From positions 1 through 39,447 of IMG/VR virus record IMGVR_UViG_3300031825_000043: a DNA stretch of 39,447 bases. One strand, given 5' to 3'. The DNA comes from a virus. Positions 29,884 through 36,714 of this stretch are shown here, piece by piece (the first letter of the stretch is position 1; every line of letters begins with the position of its first letter). Made by a program: the position numbers and the translations under genes. The notes beneath the pieces are model-generated. The model saw nothing but the letters and a program-made list of their open reading frames with translations. It did not search any database and was not told where the DNA came from.

Positions 29884-29922
29884 CGCGTAGTGCTTGCGCA
29901 GCGCGTAGTAGATGCGTAGTGT
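29884..29922 (+). promoter_or_regulatory. Early rightward promoter with repeat operators (genetic switch)
   Basis: -35 TTGCGC (29894-29899), 17 bp spacer, -10 TAGTGT (29917-29922), leaderless GTG at 29930. Two 11-bp pairs overlap it: CGCGTAGTG (29884) with TGCGCAGCG (29895), and CGCGTAGTA (29902) with TGCGTAGTG (29913). Further TGCGC copies near 29845-29860 lie toward the repressor. Best candidate for the lysis-lysogeny switch. Confidence 0.72.
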
Positions 29923-29929
29923 GTGTGTC

Positions 29930-30205
29930 GTGGAGAACACTTCGCAGGACCGGCGAACAGTTGAGCACAGCAGCCTGACTGCTGCCGAACGGTCGGCGCG
30001 TGCGCGTCTCGCGGCCTTGGCCCGGCACTCGCGCACCGATGGTGCGTCGGCCACCGCTTCGGCGCGGGCTGCGTTCCTTCGACGGTTCGAGCGTGAGGTG
30101 GACCCGGACGGGCGCCTCGACCCCGGGGAGCGGGCGCGTCGTGCCGAGCTGGCGAAGCGCGCGTACTTCCAACGGCTGGCGTTCAACCGCCGCAGGGCGT
30201 CCTGA
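29930..30205 (+). CDS. Conserved actinobacterial mobile-element protein
   Basis: 91 residues from GTG, leaderless by prediction. Pattern TAAERSARARLAALARHSRT, then FLRRFEREVDPDGRLDPGER, then ARRAELAKRAYFQRLAFNRR is familiar from small helical proteins carried on actinobacterial phages and integrative elements; their function is not known. As first gene of the early operon it could be a Cro/Xis-like or accessory factor, but no HTH is clear. Confidence 0.72.
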   Translation: MENTSQDRRTVEHSSLTAAERSARARLAALARHSRTDGASATASARAAFLRRFEREVDPDGRLDPGERARRAELAKRAYFQRLAFNRRRAS

Positions 30206-30217
30206 AGGAAACGGACC

Positions 30218-30252
30218 GGCCCGGCGGGAGACCGAGAAGTCTGCGCCGGGCC
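30218..30252 (+). promoter_or_regulatory. Early-operon hairpin enclosing a ribosome-binding motif
   Basis: GGCCCGGC (30218-30225) pairs perfectly with GCCGGGCC (30245-30252); an inner AGAC/GTCT adds 4 pairs. The loop holds gggagaccgag, the phage's usual ribosome-binding motif, with no start codon near. No U tract. It may be an attenuator or an antitermination element between the first two early genes. Confidence 0.45.
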
Positions 30253-30273
30253 AGCAGAGAGAAAGGTACACCA

Positions 30274-30633
30274 GTGGAGACCGAGACAAACACCAAGGCC
30301 GCCCGCCGGCCGGTTCGCGTGACCATCGACGGGGAGGCGTACTCCCCTGCTGAGGGTGTGCTGATCGTGGTCCGTCAGGACGGCGGGAAGGTGTGCCTTC
30401 CTGAGGGGCCGGGGGTGACGGTGGAGGACGTAGTGCCGCCGCGGGTGTGGATGGACGGCGACGTGGTGTTCATCGACCCGGCCCACGGTTCGCCGTACGT
30501 AGCGCACCGTGCTGGTGGCGCGTGGCCCACGACCGCCGGCGGCAAGCTCGAGGACGCCCACATTGACCACGTTCTGAGTCATACCGGATTCTCGGTGCAG
30601 GTGCTGCGTTACCAGTCCGGTGGTGCGGTATGA
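30274..30633 (+). CDS. Hypothetical early protein (METET start)
   Basis: 119 residues from GTG with agaaagg upstream. Starts with METET then NTKAARRPVRVT, followed by beta-rich DGEAYSPAEGVLIVVRQDGG and VPPRVWMDGDVVFIDPAHG. The start again reads GTGGAGACCGAGAC. No recognised family. The stop overlaps the next ATG. Confidence 0.6.
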   Translation: METETNTKAARRPVRVTIDGEAYSPAEGVLIVVRQDGGKVCLPEGPGVTVEDVVPPRVWMDGDVVFIDPAHGSPYVAHRAGGAWPTTAGGKLEDAHIDHVLSHTGFSVQVLRYQSGGAV

Positions 30634-30713
30634 GGCTGTATCCGCGGGCCATTCTGCAGTTGCTGTGGCTGGCGGTTGACGCCCACAGCGCGGTACGGCG
30701 GTGGACCCGATGA
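30630..30713 (+). CDS. Possible 27-residue peptide
   Basis: ATG overlaps the previous stop (ATGA) and the stop overlaps the next ATG (ATGA). The peptide MRLYPRAILQLLWLAVDAH is a short amphipathic/hydrophobic helix with a basic end. The double overlap makes translation likely; role unknown. Confidence 0.45.
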   Translation: MRLYPRAILQLLWLAVDAHSAVRRWTR

Positions 30714-31240
30714 GCACCCTGGTTCTGACCATCCTGCTGTCTGCTGGGCTGGTGCCGCTGCTGCAGCGGGACCTGCGTCGGGCTGTTGAGCGCCGCCGAC
30801 TTCGGCAACGGTTCGGCTTCCAGTTCACACACCTTGCTCCCGCGTTCGCTGCAATGAGTGTGGCCCTGTCCGGGCTAGGCACAACCATGGTGAAGGCCGC
30901 CGCCAACTTCGAGACCACCATGGACAAGATGCGATCCGCGATGCTGGCTGCGCGGCCAGCGAGCCCTTTCGCGGCGAACACGCTAGCCGCCACGCTGACT
31001 GGTACCCCGGTGGTGCAGTCGTACCTGGCGGTTCGTGCTCCGACTCCGGTCGAGTGGGCGCGCAGGTTCATCCGTCACGGCATGGCGGACGTGTTGGATT
31101 GGCTCGGCGAGGATGTGGGGCCGGCTCCCGATGATCCGGTGCCTACGTCGTACGTCATGAACGACGGCCGCGGGGTCACGATTCTGGCGCACCCTGCTGT
31201 GGCGGCGCGCATGCGTGCCGGGTCGGCGGTGATCCGGTGA
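30710..31240 (+). CDS. Hypothetical protein with N-terminal membrane helix
   Basis: 176 residues from ATG 30710. Hydrophobic start MSTLVLTILLSAGLVPLLQ, then a basic stretch (RDLRRAVERRRLRQRFGF), a second hydrophobic region (APAFAAMSVALSGLGTTMV) and a soluble C-terminal part (WARRFIRHGMADVLDWLGED). Likely membrane-associated. No family is recognised. Followed by the RuvC-like gene with a GTGA overlap. Confidence 0.6.
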   Translation: MSTLVLTILLSAGLVPLLQRDLRRAVERRRLRQRFGFQFTHLAPAFAAMSVALSGLGTTMVKAAANFETTMDKMRSAMLAARPASPFAANTLAATLTGTPVVQSYLAVRAPTPVEWARRFIRHGMADVLDWLGEDVGPAPDDPVPTSYVMNDGRGVTILAHPAVAARMRAGSAVIR

Positions 31241-31725
31241 GCACGGTCCTGGCCATCGACCCCGGGAACGAGCTGTCCGCGTTTGCGCTGATCGACGCCG
31301 ACACGTGCCGGCCGCTGCAGGTGGACAAGGTGGACAACGTCTACCTGTCCGAGTGCCTGCAGTTGACCGGCCTGTCTGGTCCGCAGCCGGACGTGGTGGC
31401 CATCGAAATGGTGGCGTCGTACGGCATGCCCGTTGGCCGCGAGGTGTTCGAGACCTGCGTGTGGATCGGCCGATTCCTCGAGCTGACCGGCGGGCAAGCG
31501 CAGCTGGTGTACCGCAAGGACGTGAAGCTGCATCACTGCCACTCCACCAAGGCGAAGGACTCCAACATCACCCAGGCGCTGGTGGACCGGTTCGCGCACA
31601 ACATGCCGAACAAGGGCAAGGGCACCAAGGCTGCGCCGGGCTGGTTCTACGGATTCCACCGCGATATCTGGCAGGCGTACGCGCTGGCCGTGCAGGTGGC
31701 GGACACGATGGGAGCGAAGGCATGA
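31237..31725 (+). CDS. RuvC-like Holliday junction resolvase
   Basis: 162 residues from GTG. RNase H-like/RuvC pattern: VLAIDPGNELSAFALIDA with Asp8, VVAIEMVASYGMPVG with Glu57, and a C-terminal GFHRDIWQAYALAVQVAD with His141 and Asp143. It resolves branched DNA made during replication and recombination before packaging. It fits with the ERF annealing protein in the same operon. Confidence 0.85.
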   Translation: MSTVLAIDPGNELSAFALIDADTCRPLQVDKVDNVYLSECLQLTGLSGPQPDVVAIEMVASYGMPVGREVFETCVWIGRFLELTGGQAQLVYRKDVKLHHCHSTKAKDSNITQALVDRFAHNMPNKGKGTKAAPGWFYGFHRDIWQAYALAVQVADTMGAKA

Positions 31726-32069
31726 GCGATGGGTGGCAGGACGAGGCGCTGTGTCTCGGCGTGGACCCGGTGCGGATGCAGCCCGACCGTGCGACCAGGG
31801 CTGAGGTGGACGAAGCCAAGGGGTGGTGTGGGTCGTGCCCGGTGTTCGATCGGTGCCGGTCGGCTGCGGAGGATCAGTTCCCTGCGGCGTATGGGGTGTG
31901 GGCTGGCCGCTGGTGGGGTGAGGAGCCGGCGTGGGAGGTGGAGCGCGTCTGCGCTTTCGATGGTTGCGGGGTGACGTTTCGGACTCTTGAGTCGGGTCGG
32001 AAGTCGGCGTCGTTCTGTTCGTCCCGGTGTCGTGGTGCTTCGCATCGTGCGAACAAAATGCTTGCGTAG
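31722..32069 (+). CDS. WhiB-like iron-sulfur regulator with extra C-terminal zinc-finger-like domain
   Basis: 115 residues from ATG 31722 (ATGA overlap). Residues 1-65 fit WhiB: Cys11 (ALCLGVD), CGSCPVFDRC with Cys36, Cys39 and Cys45, and a GVWAG turn (58-62), the usual 4Fe-4S ligands and signature. A second four-cysteine module (CAFDGCGVTF...FCSSRC, Cys77/82/99/103) follows, in place of the usual short basic tail. WhiB proteins act with sigma factor region 4 in actinobacteria. It is the last gene before the repeat promoter at 32073. Confidence 0.85.
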   Translation: MSDGWQDEALCLGVDPVRMQPDRATRAEVDEAKGWCGSCPVFDRCRSAAEDQFPAAYGVWAGRWWGEEPAWEVERVCAFDGCGVTFRTLESGRKSASFCSSRCRGASHRANKMLA

Positions 32070-32072
32070 TGG

Positions 32073-32127
32073 TTGCGCGTTGGTGCGTAATGGGTGTACG
32101 TTGTGCGTAGTGGATCACCACTACGCA
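32073..32127 (+). promoter_or_regulatory. Repeat promoter plus perfect inverted repeat
   Basis: -35 TTGCGC (32073-32078), 18 bp spacer, -10 TACGTT (32097-32102). TGCG units at 32063, 32074 and 32084. Immediately downstream TGCGTAGTGG (32104-32113) and CCACTACGCA (32118-32127) form a perfect 10-bp inverted repeat with a 4-nt spacer, showing the unit can also be used as a dyad. Confidence 0.72.
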
Positions 32128-32144
32128 TCAGGGAGACCGAGACC

Positions 32145-32393
32145 ATGACCACAACCAGCAACAGGCCGCCGTGGTGGCCGACGACTGACCAGAAGGTGCA
32201 CGCCGATGCCGGGTGCGCCCACCCGGACGTGTGCCACGTGGACGCCCCGGCCGAGGTGGACGCCATGGCACGGCTGCTGTCGAACCTCGCAGGCATTGAG
32301 TCGTGGACGTGCCCGCGGTGCGAGTCCGAGAACTACCACACAGACCCTGCCGAGGGGTGCACGTCGTGCCCGTGGGTGCAGGACGAGAACTAG
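32145..32393 (+). CDS. Small zinc-ribbon protein
   Basis: 82 residues with gggagaccgagacc upstream. Starts MTTTSNRPPWWPTTDQKVH; C-terminal CPRCESENYHTDPAEGCTSC is a zinc ribbon, and CAHPDVCHVD adds a second Cys/His group. Unknown role; first gene after the repeat promoter. Confidence 0.65.
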   Translation: MTTTSNRPPWWPTTDQKVHADAGCAHPDVCHVDAPAEVDAMARLLSNLAGIESWTCPRCESENYHTDPAEGCTSCPWVQDEN

Positions 32394-32406
32394 GGAGACC
32401 GAGAAC

Positions 32407-32691
32407 ATGAACACGATCACCAAGCACCACACCGGGACCGGGCCCCACGATGGCACCGGCCTGCGCACGCTCTGCGGCCACAGCCTCGGTAACAACGACG
32501 GCCACATTGCGGTGTGGTCCCTGAACGGCCGGGACCCCGGGGCGTGCGGTGACTGCCTTGCCGCCCTCATGCCGCCGCGTCACCGCCGCGCGCTGGCTGG
32601 CCTTGAGGACGGCGACGCCATCGCCGCCCTTCGGGCCAGGCTGACCGGTTACGTCGGCGGCAAGCACCGCAGGGCGACGGTGGCAGCATGA
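32407..32691 (+). CDS. Small His/Cys-rich protein
   Basis: 94 residues with tagggagaccgagaac upstream. Starts MNTITKHHTGTGPHDGTGL and has LCGHSLGNNDGHIAV and GACGDCLAAL. This His-Cys arrangement is common in small actinophage early proteins of unknown function. Overlaps the ERF gene by 4 bases (ATGA). Confidence 0.6.
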   Translation: MNTITKHHTGTGPHDGTGLRTLCGHSLGNNDGHIAVWSLNGRDPGACGDCLAALMPPRHRRALAGLEDGDAIAALRARLTGYVGGKHRRATVAA

Positions 32692-33347
32692 GCGCCGAGA
32701 CCAAGCCGACCGTGCAGGAAGCGTGGGCCGCCGTGATGGACGACGTACGCGCCCTGGCCAAGGATCGCCGCACCGACTCCGGCACCCGGTTCAACTTCCG
32801 CGGGGTGGACGACGTGATGAACGCTGTGGGCCCCGCGCTGCGTGAGCGAGGCGTGTCGGTGGTGCCCACCGCCGTGACCCACGTCCCCGAGACGTACGCC
32901 ACCAAGAACGGCACCGCAATGCGCAATGTCACCGTGGTGGTGTCCTACGCCATCCACGGACCGGCGGGCGACACCATGACCGGCGCCGCCGCTGGTGAGG
33001 CGGCCGACGCAGGCGACAAGGCCACACCCAAGGCCATGTCCGTGGCCTATCGCACGTTCCTGCTGCAGGCGCTGTGCCTGCCCACCGGAGACCGCGACCC
33101 TGACATGGACCAGCACGAACGTGCTGCCGGACCGTCAGATGAGGAGTGCGTACAGCAGGAGGCCGCGCAGGTGTACGCCAACGGTCTGGGAACCTGCAGT
33201 GACCCCGCGGTCCTCGAGGGTGTCCGCCAGCGCGCGGAGGCTGAGGGGTTGCTGGCCAAGGTGGTGACGTACCGCGGGGCGCAGGGCATCCTGGCCGCCG
33301 CGTTCGGTGCCCGTCAGCGTGAGCTGGCTCAGGCGGTGGCGTCATGA
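32688..33347 (+). CDS. ERF-family single-strand annealing recombinase
   Basis: 219 residues. The ERF pattern is clear: VQEAWAAVMDDVRALAKDRR, then FNFRGVDDVMNAVGPALRER, VSVVPTAVTHVPETYAT, and GDKATPKAMSVAYRTFLLQA ending LCLPTGDRDPDMD. ERF proteins anneal complementary strands and promote phage recombination and concatemer formation; they work with SSB and a resolvase, both present here. Confidence 0.88.
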   Translation: MSAETKPTVQEAWAAVMDDVRALAKDRRTDSGTRFNFRGVDDVMNAVGPALRERGVSVVPTAVTHVPETYATKNGTAMRNVTVVVSYAIHGPAGDTMTGAAAGEAADAGDKATPKAMSVAYRTFLLQALCLPTGDRDPDMDQHERAAGPSDEECVQQEAAQVYANGLGTCSDPAVLEGVRQRAEAEGLLAKVVTYRGAQGILAAAFGARQRELAQAVAS

Positions 33348-33883
33348 ACCCGATGCACGCCGTGACCGAGGCCGTGGCCACGTTGCAGGCCGACCTTCCT
33401 GGGCTGCTGGACGCGTGCACCAACCCGCAGGCGCTGGACGTGGCCGAGCTGCTGCTGGTGATCCGCGAGGCCCGCGAGACCTTGCAGGGTGTGGAGCGGG
33501 ACGCGGAGGCCGCGCTTGGCAAGGCGATGCTGGGAGACCAGGCCATGTCTCCGACGCTGCGGGTTGAGCGTCGGCGTACCGCCGACCGGACGGCGTGGGA
33601 CCACGAGGGGTGGCAGCGCGACGTGCGGGCCAAGGCCCTGCAGGCCGCGCACCTGAAGGGTGCACAGGGTGTGCTGACCGCGGACGGTGAGGTGCTGCCG
33701 GCGTCGGTGCTGCACGACCTGCTGCGCACGGTGGAGGCGGCGCACGGTGCGGCGGCCCCGAAGGTCACCGCGTTGCGGTCGCTGGGTCTGGACCCGCAGG
33801 ACTACTGCGAGACCAGCCCGGGCGGGATCAAGGTAACGGTGTACCGGATAGCCGAGGAAGGCGGTGAGGACGATGCCGCGTGA
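33344..33883 (+). CDS. Hypothetical early protein
   Basis: 179 residues from ATG (ATGA overlap). Helical N-terminus (VTEAVATLQADLPGLLDAC, VAELLLVIREARETLQGVER), a basic middle (TLRVERRRTADRTAWDHEG) and a C-terminal HDLLRTVEAAHGAAAPKVTAL. Similar proteins are frequent between ERF and replication genes in actinophages; function not known. Confidence 0.62.
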   Translation: MNPMHAVTEAVATLQADLPGLLDACTNPQALDVAELLLVIREARETLQGVERDAEAALGKAMLGDQAMSPTLRVERRRTADRTAWDHEGWQRDVRAKALQAAHLKGAQGVLTADGEVLPASVLHDLLRTVEAAHGAAAPKVTALRSLGLDPQDYCETSPGGIKVTVYRIAEEGGEDDAA

Positions 33884-34094
33884 GGAGTTGGCCGAGCTGG
33901 AACGCACGGGCCCGTACACGGTGGACTACGCCGGCCGGATGCTGTGGACCTCGCTGGACCATGCGATGACGTACGCACAGGTTCGGGCTCTGGTGAACAG
34001 GACCAGGCAGGAGGTGGTGCCAGTGCGCCACCTCGGCGTGACCGTGTGGCACGTCCGCAGGAAGCGTGCACTGAGGGATGAGCCGACATGCTGA
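33864..34094 (+). CDS. Small hypothetical protein
   Basis: 76 residues from GTG 33864 (gagg 6 bases upstream); ATG 33873 is the alternative. Contains ERTGPYTVDYAGRMLWTSLD and YAQVRALVNRTRQEVVPVRH, ending in a basic strand (TVWHVRRKRALRD). Unrecognised. Overlaps both neighbours. Confidence 0.55.
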   Translation: MRTMPREELAELERTGPYTVDYAGRMLWTSLDHAMTYAQVRALVNRTRQEVVPVRHLGVTVWHVRRKRALRDEPTC

Positions 34095-34468
34095 CGCCGG
34101 GCAACGTGCTGGACCGGTTGCACCAGGTGCACCAAGACATGGCGATGAGCCAGCGCATGTTGGCCCGTGCGCGGGACGCCGAGGTTGAGGCGAAAGCCAC
34201 GCTGCGGGTTGCTGTCGCCAAGGCCACCATGTCCACGGACTGCCCGCGCCCGAAGAGGGGCGAGAACGGTGTCACGGTGGCCGACCGGGACGCGTGGGTG
34301 GACGTGCAGGTGCATGACGAGTGGTTGGCGGCCGAGGTGGCGGAGGCGCACCGGAAGGCTGCGGAGGATCACCTGAGGGTAGTTCGGGATCAGGCGTCAA
34401 CGGTGCAGTCAATGTCTGCGCTGATGCGCGCGGAGATGCAGTTGAGCGGGTCGCCCCATGTGGCGTGA
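34088..34468 (+). CDS. Coiled-coil hypothetical protein
   Basis: 126 residues. Mostly helical with heptads: LDRLHQVHQDMAMSQRMLA, RDAEVEAKATLRVAVAKA, then a short loop with CPRPKRGENG and a second long helix (AAEVAEAHRKAAEDHLRVV). Antiparallel coiled-coil shape. Unknown function. Confidence 0.6.
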   Translation: MLTPGNVLDRLHQVHQDMAMSQRMLARARDAEVEAKATLRVAVAKATMSTDCPRPKRGENGVTVADRDAWVDVQVHDEWLAAEVAEAHRKAAEDHLRVVRDQASTVQSMSALMRAEMQLSGSPHVA

Positions 34469-34493
34469 ACAGGAACTATCTAGGGAGACTGAC

Positions 34494-34694
34494 ATGACCG
34501 AGCAGACTGACGCCGCCGAGGTGGAGACGCTGGCCGCCCTGATCGCGAAGGCGCACCCGTTCTGGTCGTCCGAAGTGCGCGGACTGCACGTCTGCATCGC
34601 CAAGGACATCCTCGCCTCCGACTGGCTCGCCGCTGACCGTGCCGCCCAGCGCAGGCTGGGCGCAGCTGCCCAGCAGGTTGGGGGCGAGCGATGA
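34494..34694 (+). CDS. Small hypothetical protein
   Basis: 66 residues with ctagggagactgac upstream. Starts MTEQTDAAEVETLAALIAK, then HPFWSSEVRGLHVCIAKDI and LAADRAAQRRLGAAAQQVG. All helical. Unknown role; first of a run of small genes joined by ATGA overlaps. Confidence 0.6.
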   Translation: MTEQTDAAEVETLAALIAKAHPFWSSEVRGLHVCIAKDILASDWLAADRAAQRRLGAAAQQVGGER

Positions 34695-34870
34695 GCGAGC
34701 ACGGGGTCGTGAGCCTCCCCGACATGGCGATGACGCACCTGCAACTGACTCAGTCGTTGCGCGGACTGAGCATGAACAGCCCAGCGTGGAATGCGACGAC
34801 AGACGCTCTGGTCGCCCTTGCGGAAGCGATTGCCACCCGCGTCACACCGCCCACCGAGGACCGCGCATGA
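34691..34870 (+). CDS. 59-residue hypothetical protein
   Basis: ATG 34691 overlaps the previous stop (ATGA) and its own stop overlaps the next ATG. Sequence MSEHGVVSLPDMAMTHLQL, ending ATRVTPPTEDRA. The C-terminal coding segment and the ATGACCGCCCGGG that follows recur at the end of the next gene (see finding). Unrecognised. Confidence 0.55.
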   Translation: MSEHGVVSLPDMAMTHLQLTQSLRGLSMNSPAWNATTDALVALAEAIATRVTPPTEDRA

Positions 34871-35103
34871 CCGCCCGGGGCGAGCACGGGAGTGAGAAGG
34901 ACGCGGCACTGCCTGACCTCGACAGGGGTGCATTGGTTATGGCCGACCTCGCGTGGATCGAGACCGAGGGCAGCGCATCCGACCGCACCAAGGCGGCAGT
35001 CGAGGCATACCTGTGGGCCGTCCGCGTTGCCGACGAAACCGGCTTCTACCCGTCCCTGAACGACTGGCGAACCCGCGTCACCCCGCCCGGAGCGACCTCA
35101 TGA
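34867..35103 (+). CDS. 78-residue hypothetical protein
   Basis: ATG with ATGA overlap. Starts MTARGEHGSEKDAALPDLD, then ALVMADLAWIETEGSASDRT and a helix with VEAYLWAVRVADETG; ends RTRVTPPGATS, like the end of the preceding protein. Unknown role. Confidence 0.55.
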   Translation: MTARGEHGSEKDAALPDLDRGALVMADLAWIETEGSASDRTKAAVEAYLWAVRVADETGFYPSLNDWRTRVTPPGATS

Positions 35104-35522
35104 CCGCCCGGGACGACATTGAGGCCGTGGCAGCCGAGGTGCTGGCAGGGCACGACTACGCGATCAACGATTTCGGGGCCGCCGCAAAGCGGGACGGAAA
35201 GTACCTGTCCAACGGGGCCGCCGACCCCGGATGGCATGGGTGCCGTTGCGGAGGATGGGCCGGGTACTGGTGCGACTTCCGCGCCCACCAAGCCGCTGTC
35301 CTCGCTGACGCCCTCGCGCCGACGATCGCTGCCCGTGAGGCCGCTGCCGAGGCGCGCGGGGCGAAGGCGGTGCTGGACGCGGTCGAGGCGCTGGCCGACT
35401 CATGGGTCGCTGCGGACGATACGACGCAATGGGGCGACCACACGCGCTCGCGGTGCGGACGCGAACTCCTCGCCGCTGCCCGTGCAGCCGCCCGTGGCGT
35501 GGAAGGTGGCGAAAGCGAATGA
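35100..35522 (+). CDS. 140-residue hypothetical protein
   Basis: ATG with ATGA overlap. Starts MTARDDIEAVAAEVLAGHD, with WHGCRCGGWAGYWCDFRAHQ (three Cys and two His, a possible zinc site) and a long Ala-rich helix (REAAAEARGAKAVLDAVEA). The N-terminal MTAR repeats that of the previous gene. This domain plan occurs widely in actinophage small proteins; function unknown. Confidence 0.6.
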   Translation: MTARDDIEAVAAEVLAGHDYAINDFGAAAKRDGKYLSNGAADPGWHGCRCGGWAGYWCDFRAHQAAVLADALAPTIAAREAAAEARGAKAVLDAVEALADSWVAADDTTQWGDHTRSRCGRELLAAARAAARGVEGGESE

Positions 35523-36385
35523 CTAACCGAAGCACGTTCGTGAAGGTGTTCACCGACCTGGACGACTCGCCCGCGTGGGTGGACCTCGACCCTGAGCACC
35601 TGGGCCTGTGGCTGCTGGCTCTGCTGTACTGCCGCCGCAACCTGACTGATGGGCACTTCCCGGCGCGGCTGGTGCGGCGCTGGGGTGGCACCGATGAGGC
35701 CGCCGGCGCGCTGGTGGATGCCACCCGGTGGCACGCCCCTGGGCACGGCTGCGACCGGTGCCCACAGCCCGAGGATGGGCAGCTGTACCTGCACGATTTC
35801 TTGGAGTATCAGAACAGCAAGGCTGAGGTTGACGAGCTGTCCGCGAAGCGTTCTGAGGCTGGTCGTCGTGGGGGTAGGGCGCGTCAGGCGCAGGCCGTTG
35901 ACCTGCAGGTACAGGAAACCAGAAAGCAACTTGCTAAGCCGACTGGTGGCAAAACTCAAGCCGACGCAAGCAAACCTCAAGCAGAGGGAGAGGGAGAAGG
36001 AGAGAAAGACTCTCCCGCACGAGCGCGGGCCGCGGCTGTCGCCGCTGACTTCGAGTCCTGGTGGGAGATGTACCCCCGGAAGGTCGGCAAGGCTGCTGCA
36101 GCGAAGGCGTACGCCAAGGCCCGCAAGACCACCGACGCGGAGGCCATCGCCCACGGGCTGGCCAACGCCGTGCAGGTGTGGAAGGCCACCGGCACTGAGG
36201 CACAGTTCATCCCGCACGCGTCCACCTGGCTGAACGCCGGACGGTGGGCCGACGAGGTGGAGCTGCCGGGTATGCCTGCGCACAAGCCGGTGACGCTGAT
36301 GCAGTGCAGCCTGCAGGACCCGCACGCCCGGCACGAGACCGAGGACGCTGCCCGCCGGTACGTCTGCATGGGAGTTGAGGCGTGA
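35519..36385 (+). CDS. Replication initiation protein (DnaT/lambda O-like)
   Basis: 288 residues from ATG 35519. N-terminal winged-helix part (STFVKVFTDLDDSPAWVDL, GLWLLALLYCRRNLTDG, ARLVRRWGGTDEAAGALVD, LYLHDFLEYQNSKAEVDEL). A low-complexity basic/acidic linker spans about 120-170. The C-terminal domain is the one seen in phage replisome organisers: FESWWEMYPRKVGKAAAAKA and FIPHASTWLNAGRWADEV. It likely binds the origin and loads the DnaB helicase encoded two genes downstream. Candidate origin repeats lie inside the linker coding region, as in lambda O. Confidence 0.8.
   Translation: MTNRSTFVKVFTDLDDSPAWVDLDPEHLGLWLLALLYCRRNLTDGHFPARLVRRWGGTDEAAGALVDATRWHAPGHGCDRCPQPEDGQLYLHDFLEYQNSKAEVDELSAKRSEAGRRGGRARQAQAVDLQVQETRKQLAKPTGGKTQADASKPQAEGEGEGEKDSPARARAAAVAADFESWWEMYPRKVGKAAAAKAYAKARKTTDAEAIAHGLANAVQVWKATGTEAQFIPHASTWLNAGRWADEVELPGMPAHKPVTLMQCSLQDPHARHETEDAARRYVCMGVEA
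35924..36010. other. Candidate replication origin inside the initiator gene
   Basis: AT-richer than its surroundings. It contains AAGCAACTTGCTAAG (35924-35938), then three similar units at about 10.5 bp spacing, CTCAAGC (35955), CGCAAGC (35965) and CTCAAGC (35976), then an almost pure purine run (about 35982-36009). Iterons plus an easily melted or triplex-prone purine tract in the linker of the initiator gene resemble the lambda ori arrangement. Confidence 0.45.
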
Positions 36386-36714
36386 TGTTCTACACCGAGA
36401 CGTGGCCCACCGCCCGCAAGGCCCACCGCTGCACCCTGTGCACCCGGACCATCCGGCCCGGCGAGAAGTACCGCCGCGGCGTGGCGCTGGGTGACGGCAC
36501 CGCGTGGACGTTCTGCGAGTGCCTGCACTGCCGGGCCGTCATGGACCTGGCGGACCCCACCTGCGGTGAGTACGAATACTTCGCCGACGTGCTGGTCGAT
36601 TGGGACCCGCAGACCATCACCGAGCTGCGATGGAAAGCGCAGTGGCGCCGCGGCTGGACCCGGCGCGACGGAGACCTGTACCCGGTCCCGACCCGCACCG
36701 AGGCTGCCGCGTGA
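36382..36714 (+). CDS. Zinc-finger-like early protein
   Basis: 110 residues from GTG 36382 (or 109 from ATG 36385), overlapping the previous stop. FYTETWPTARKAHRCTLCTR, TIRPGEKYRRGVALGDG and CECLHCRAVMDLA show two Cys pairs that fit a zinc-binding domain often found in actinophages beside replication genes. The C-terminus is basic (KAQWRRGWTRRDGD). Role unproven. Confidence 0.68.
   Translation: MMFYTETWPTARKAHRCTLCTRTIRPGEKYRRGVALGDGTAWTFCECLHCRAVMDLADPTCGEYEYFADVLVDWDPQTITELRWKAQWRRGWTRRDGDLYPVPTRTEAAA

Noticed and set aside
29317-31071. 584-residue reverse open frame across the switch region
   Set aside because: It runs through the divergent promoter and opposite several coupled early genes; composition is shadow-like. 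The repressor frame at 29285-29725 is preferred.
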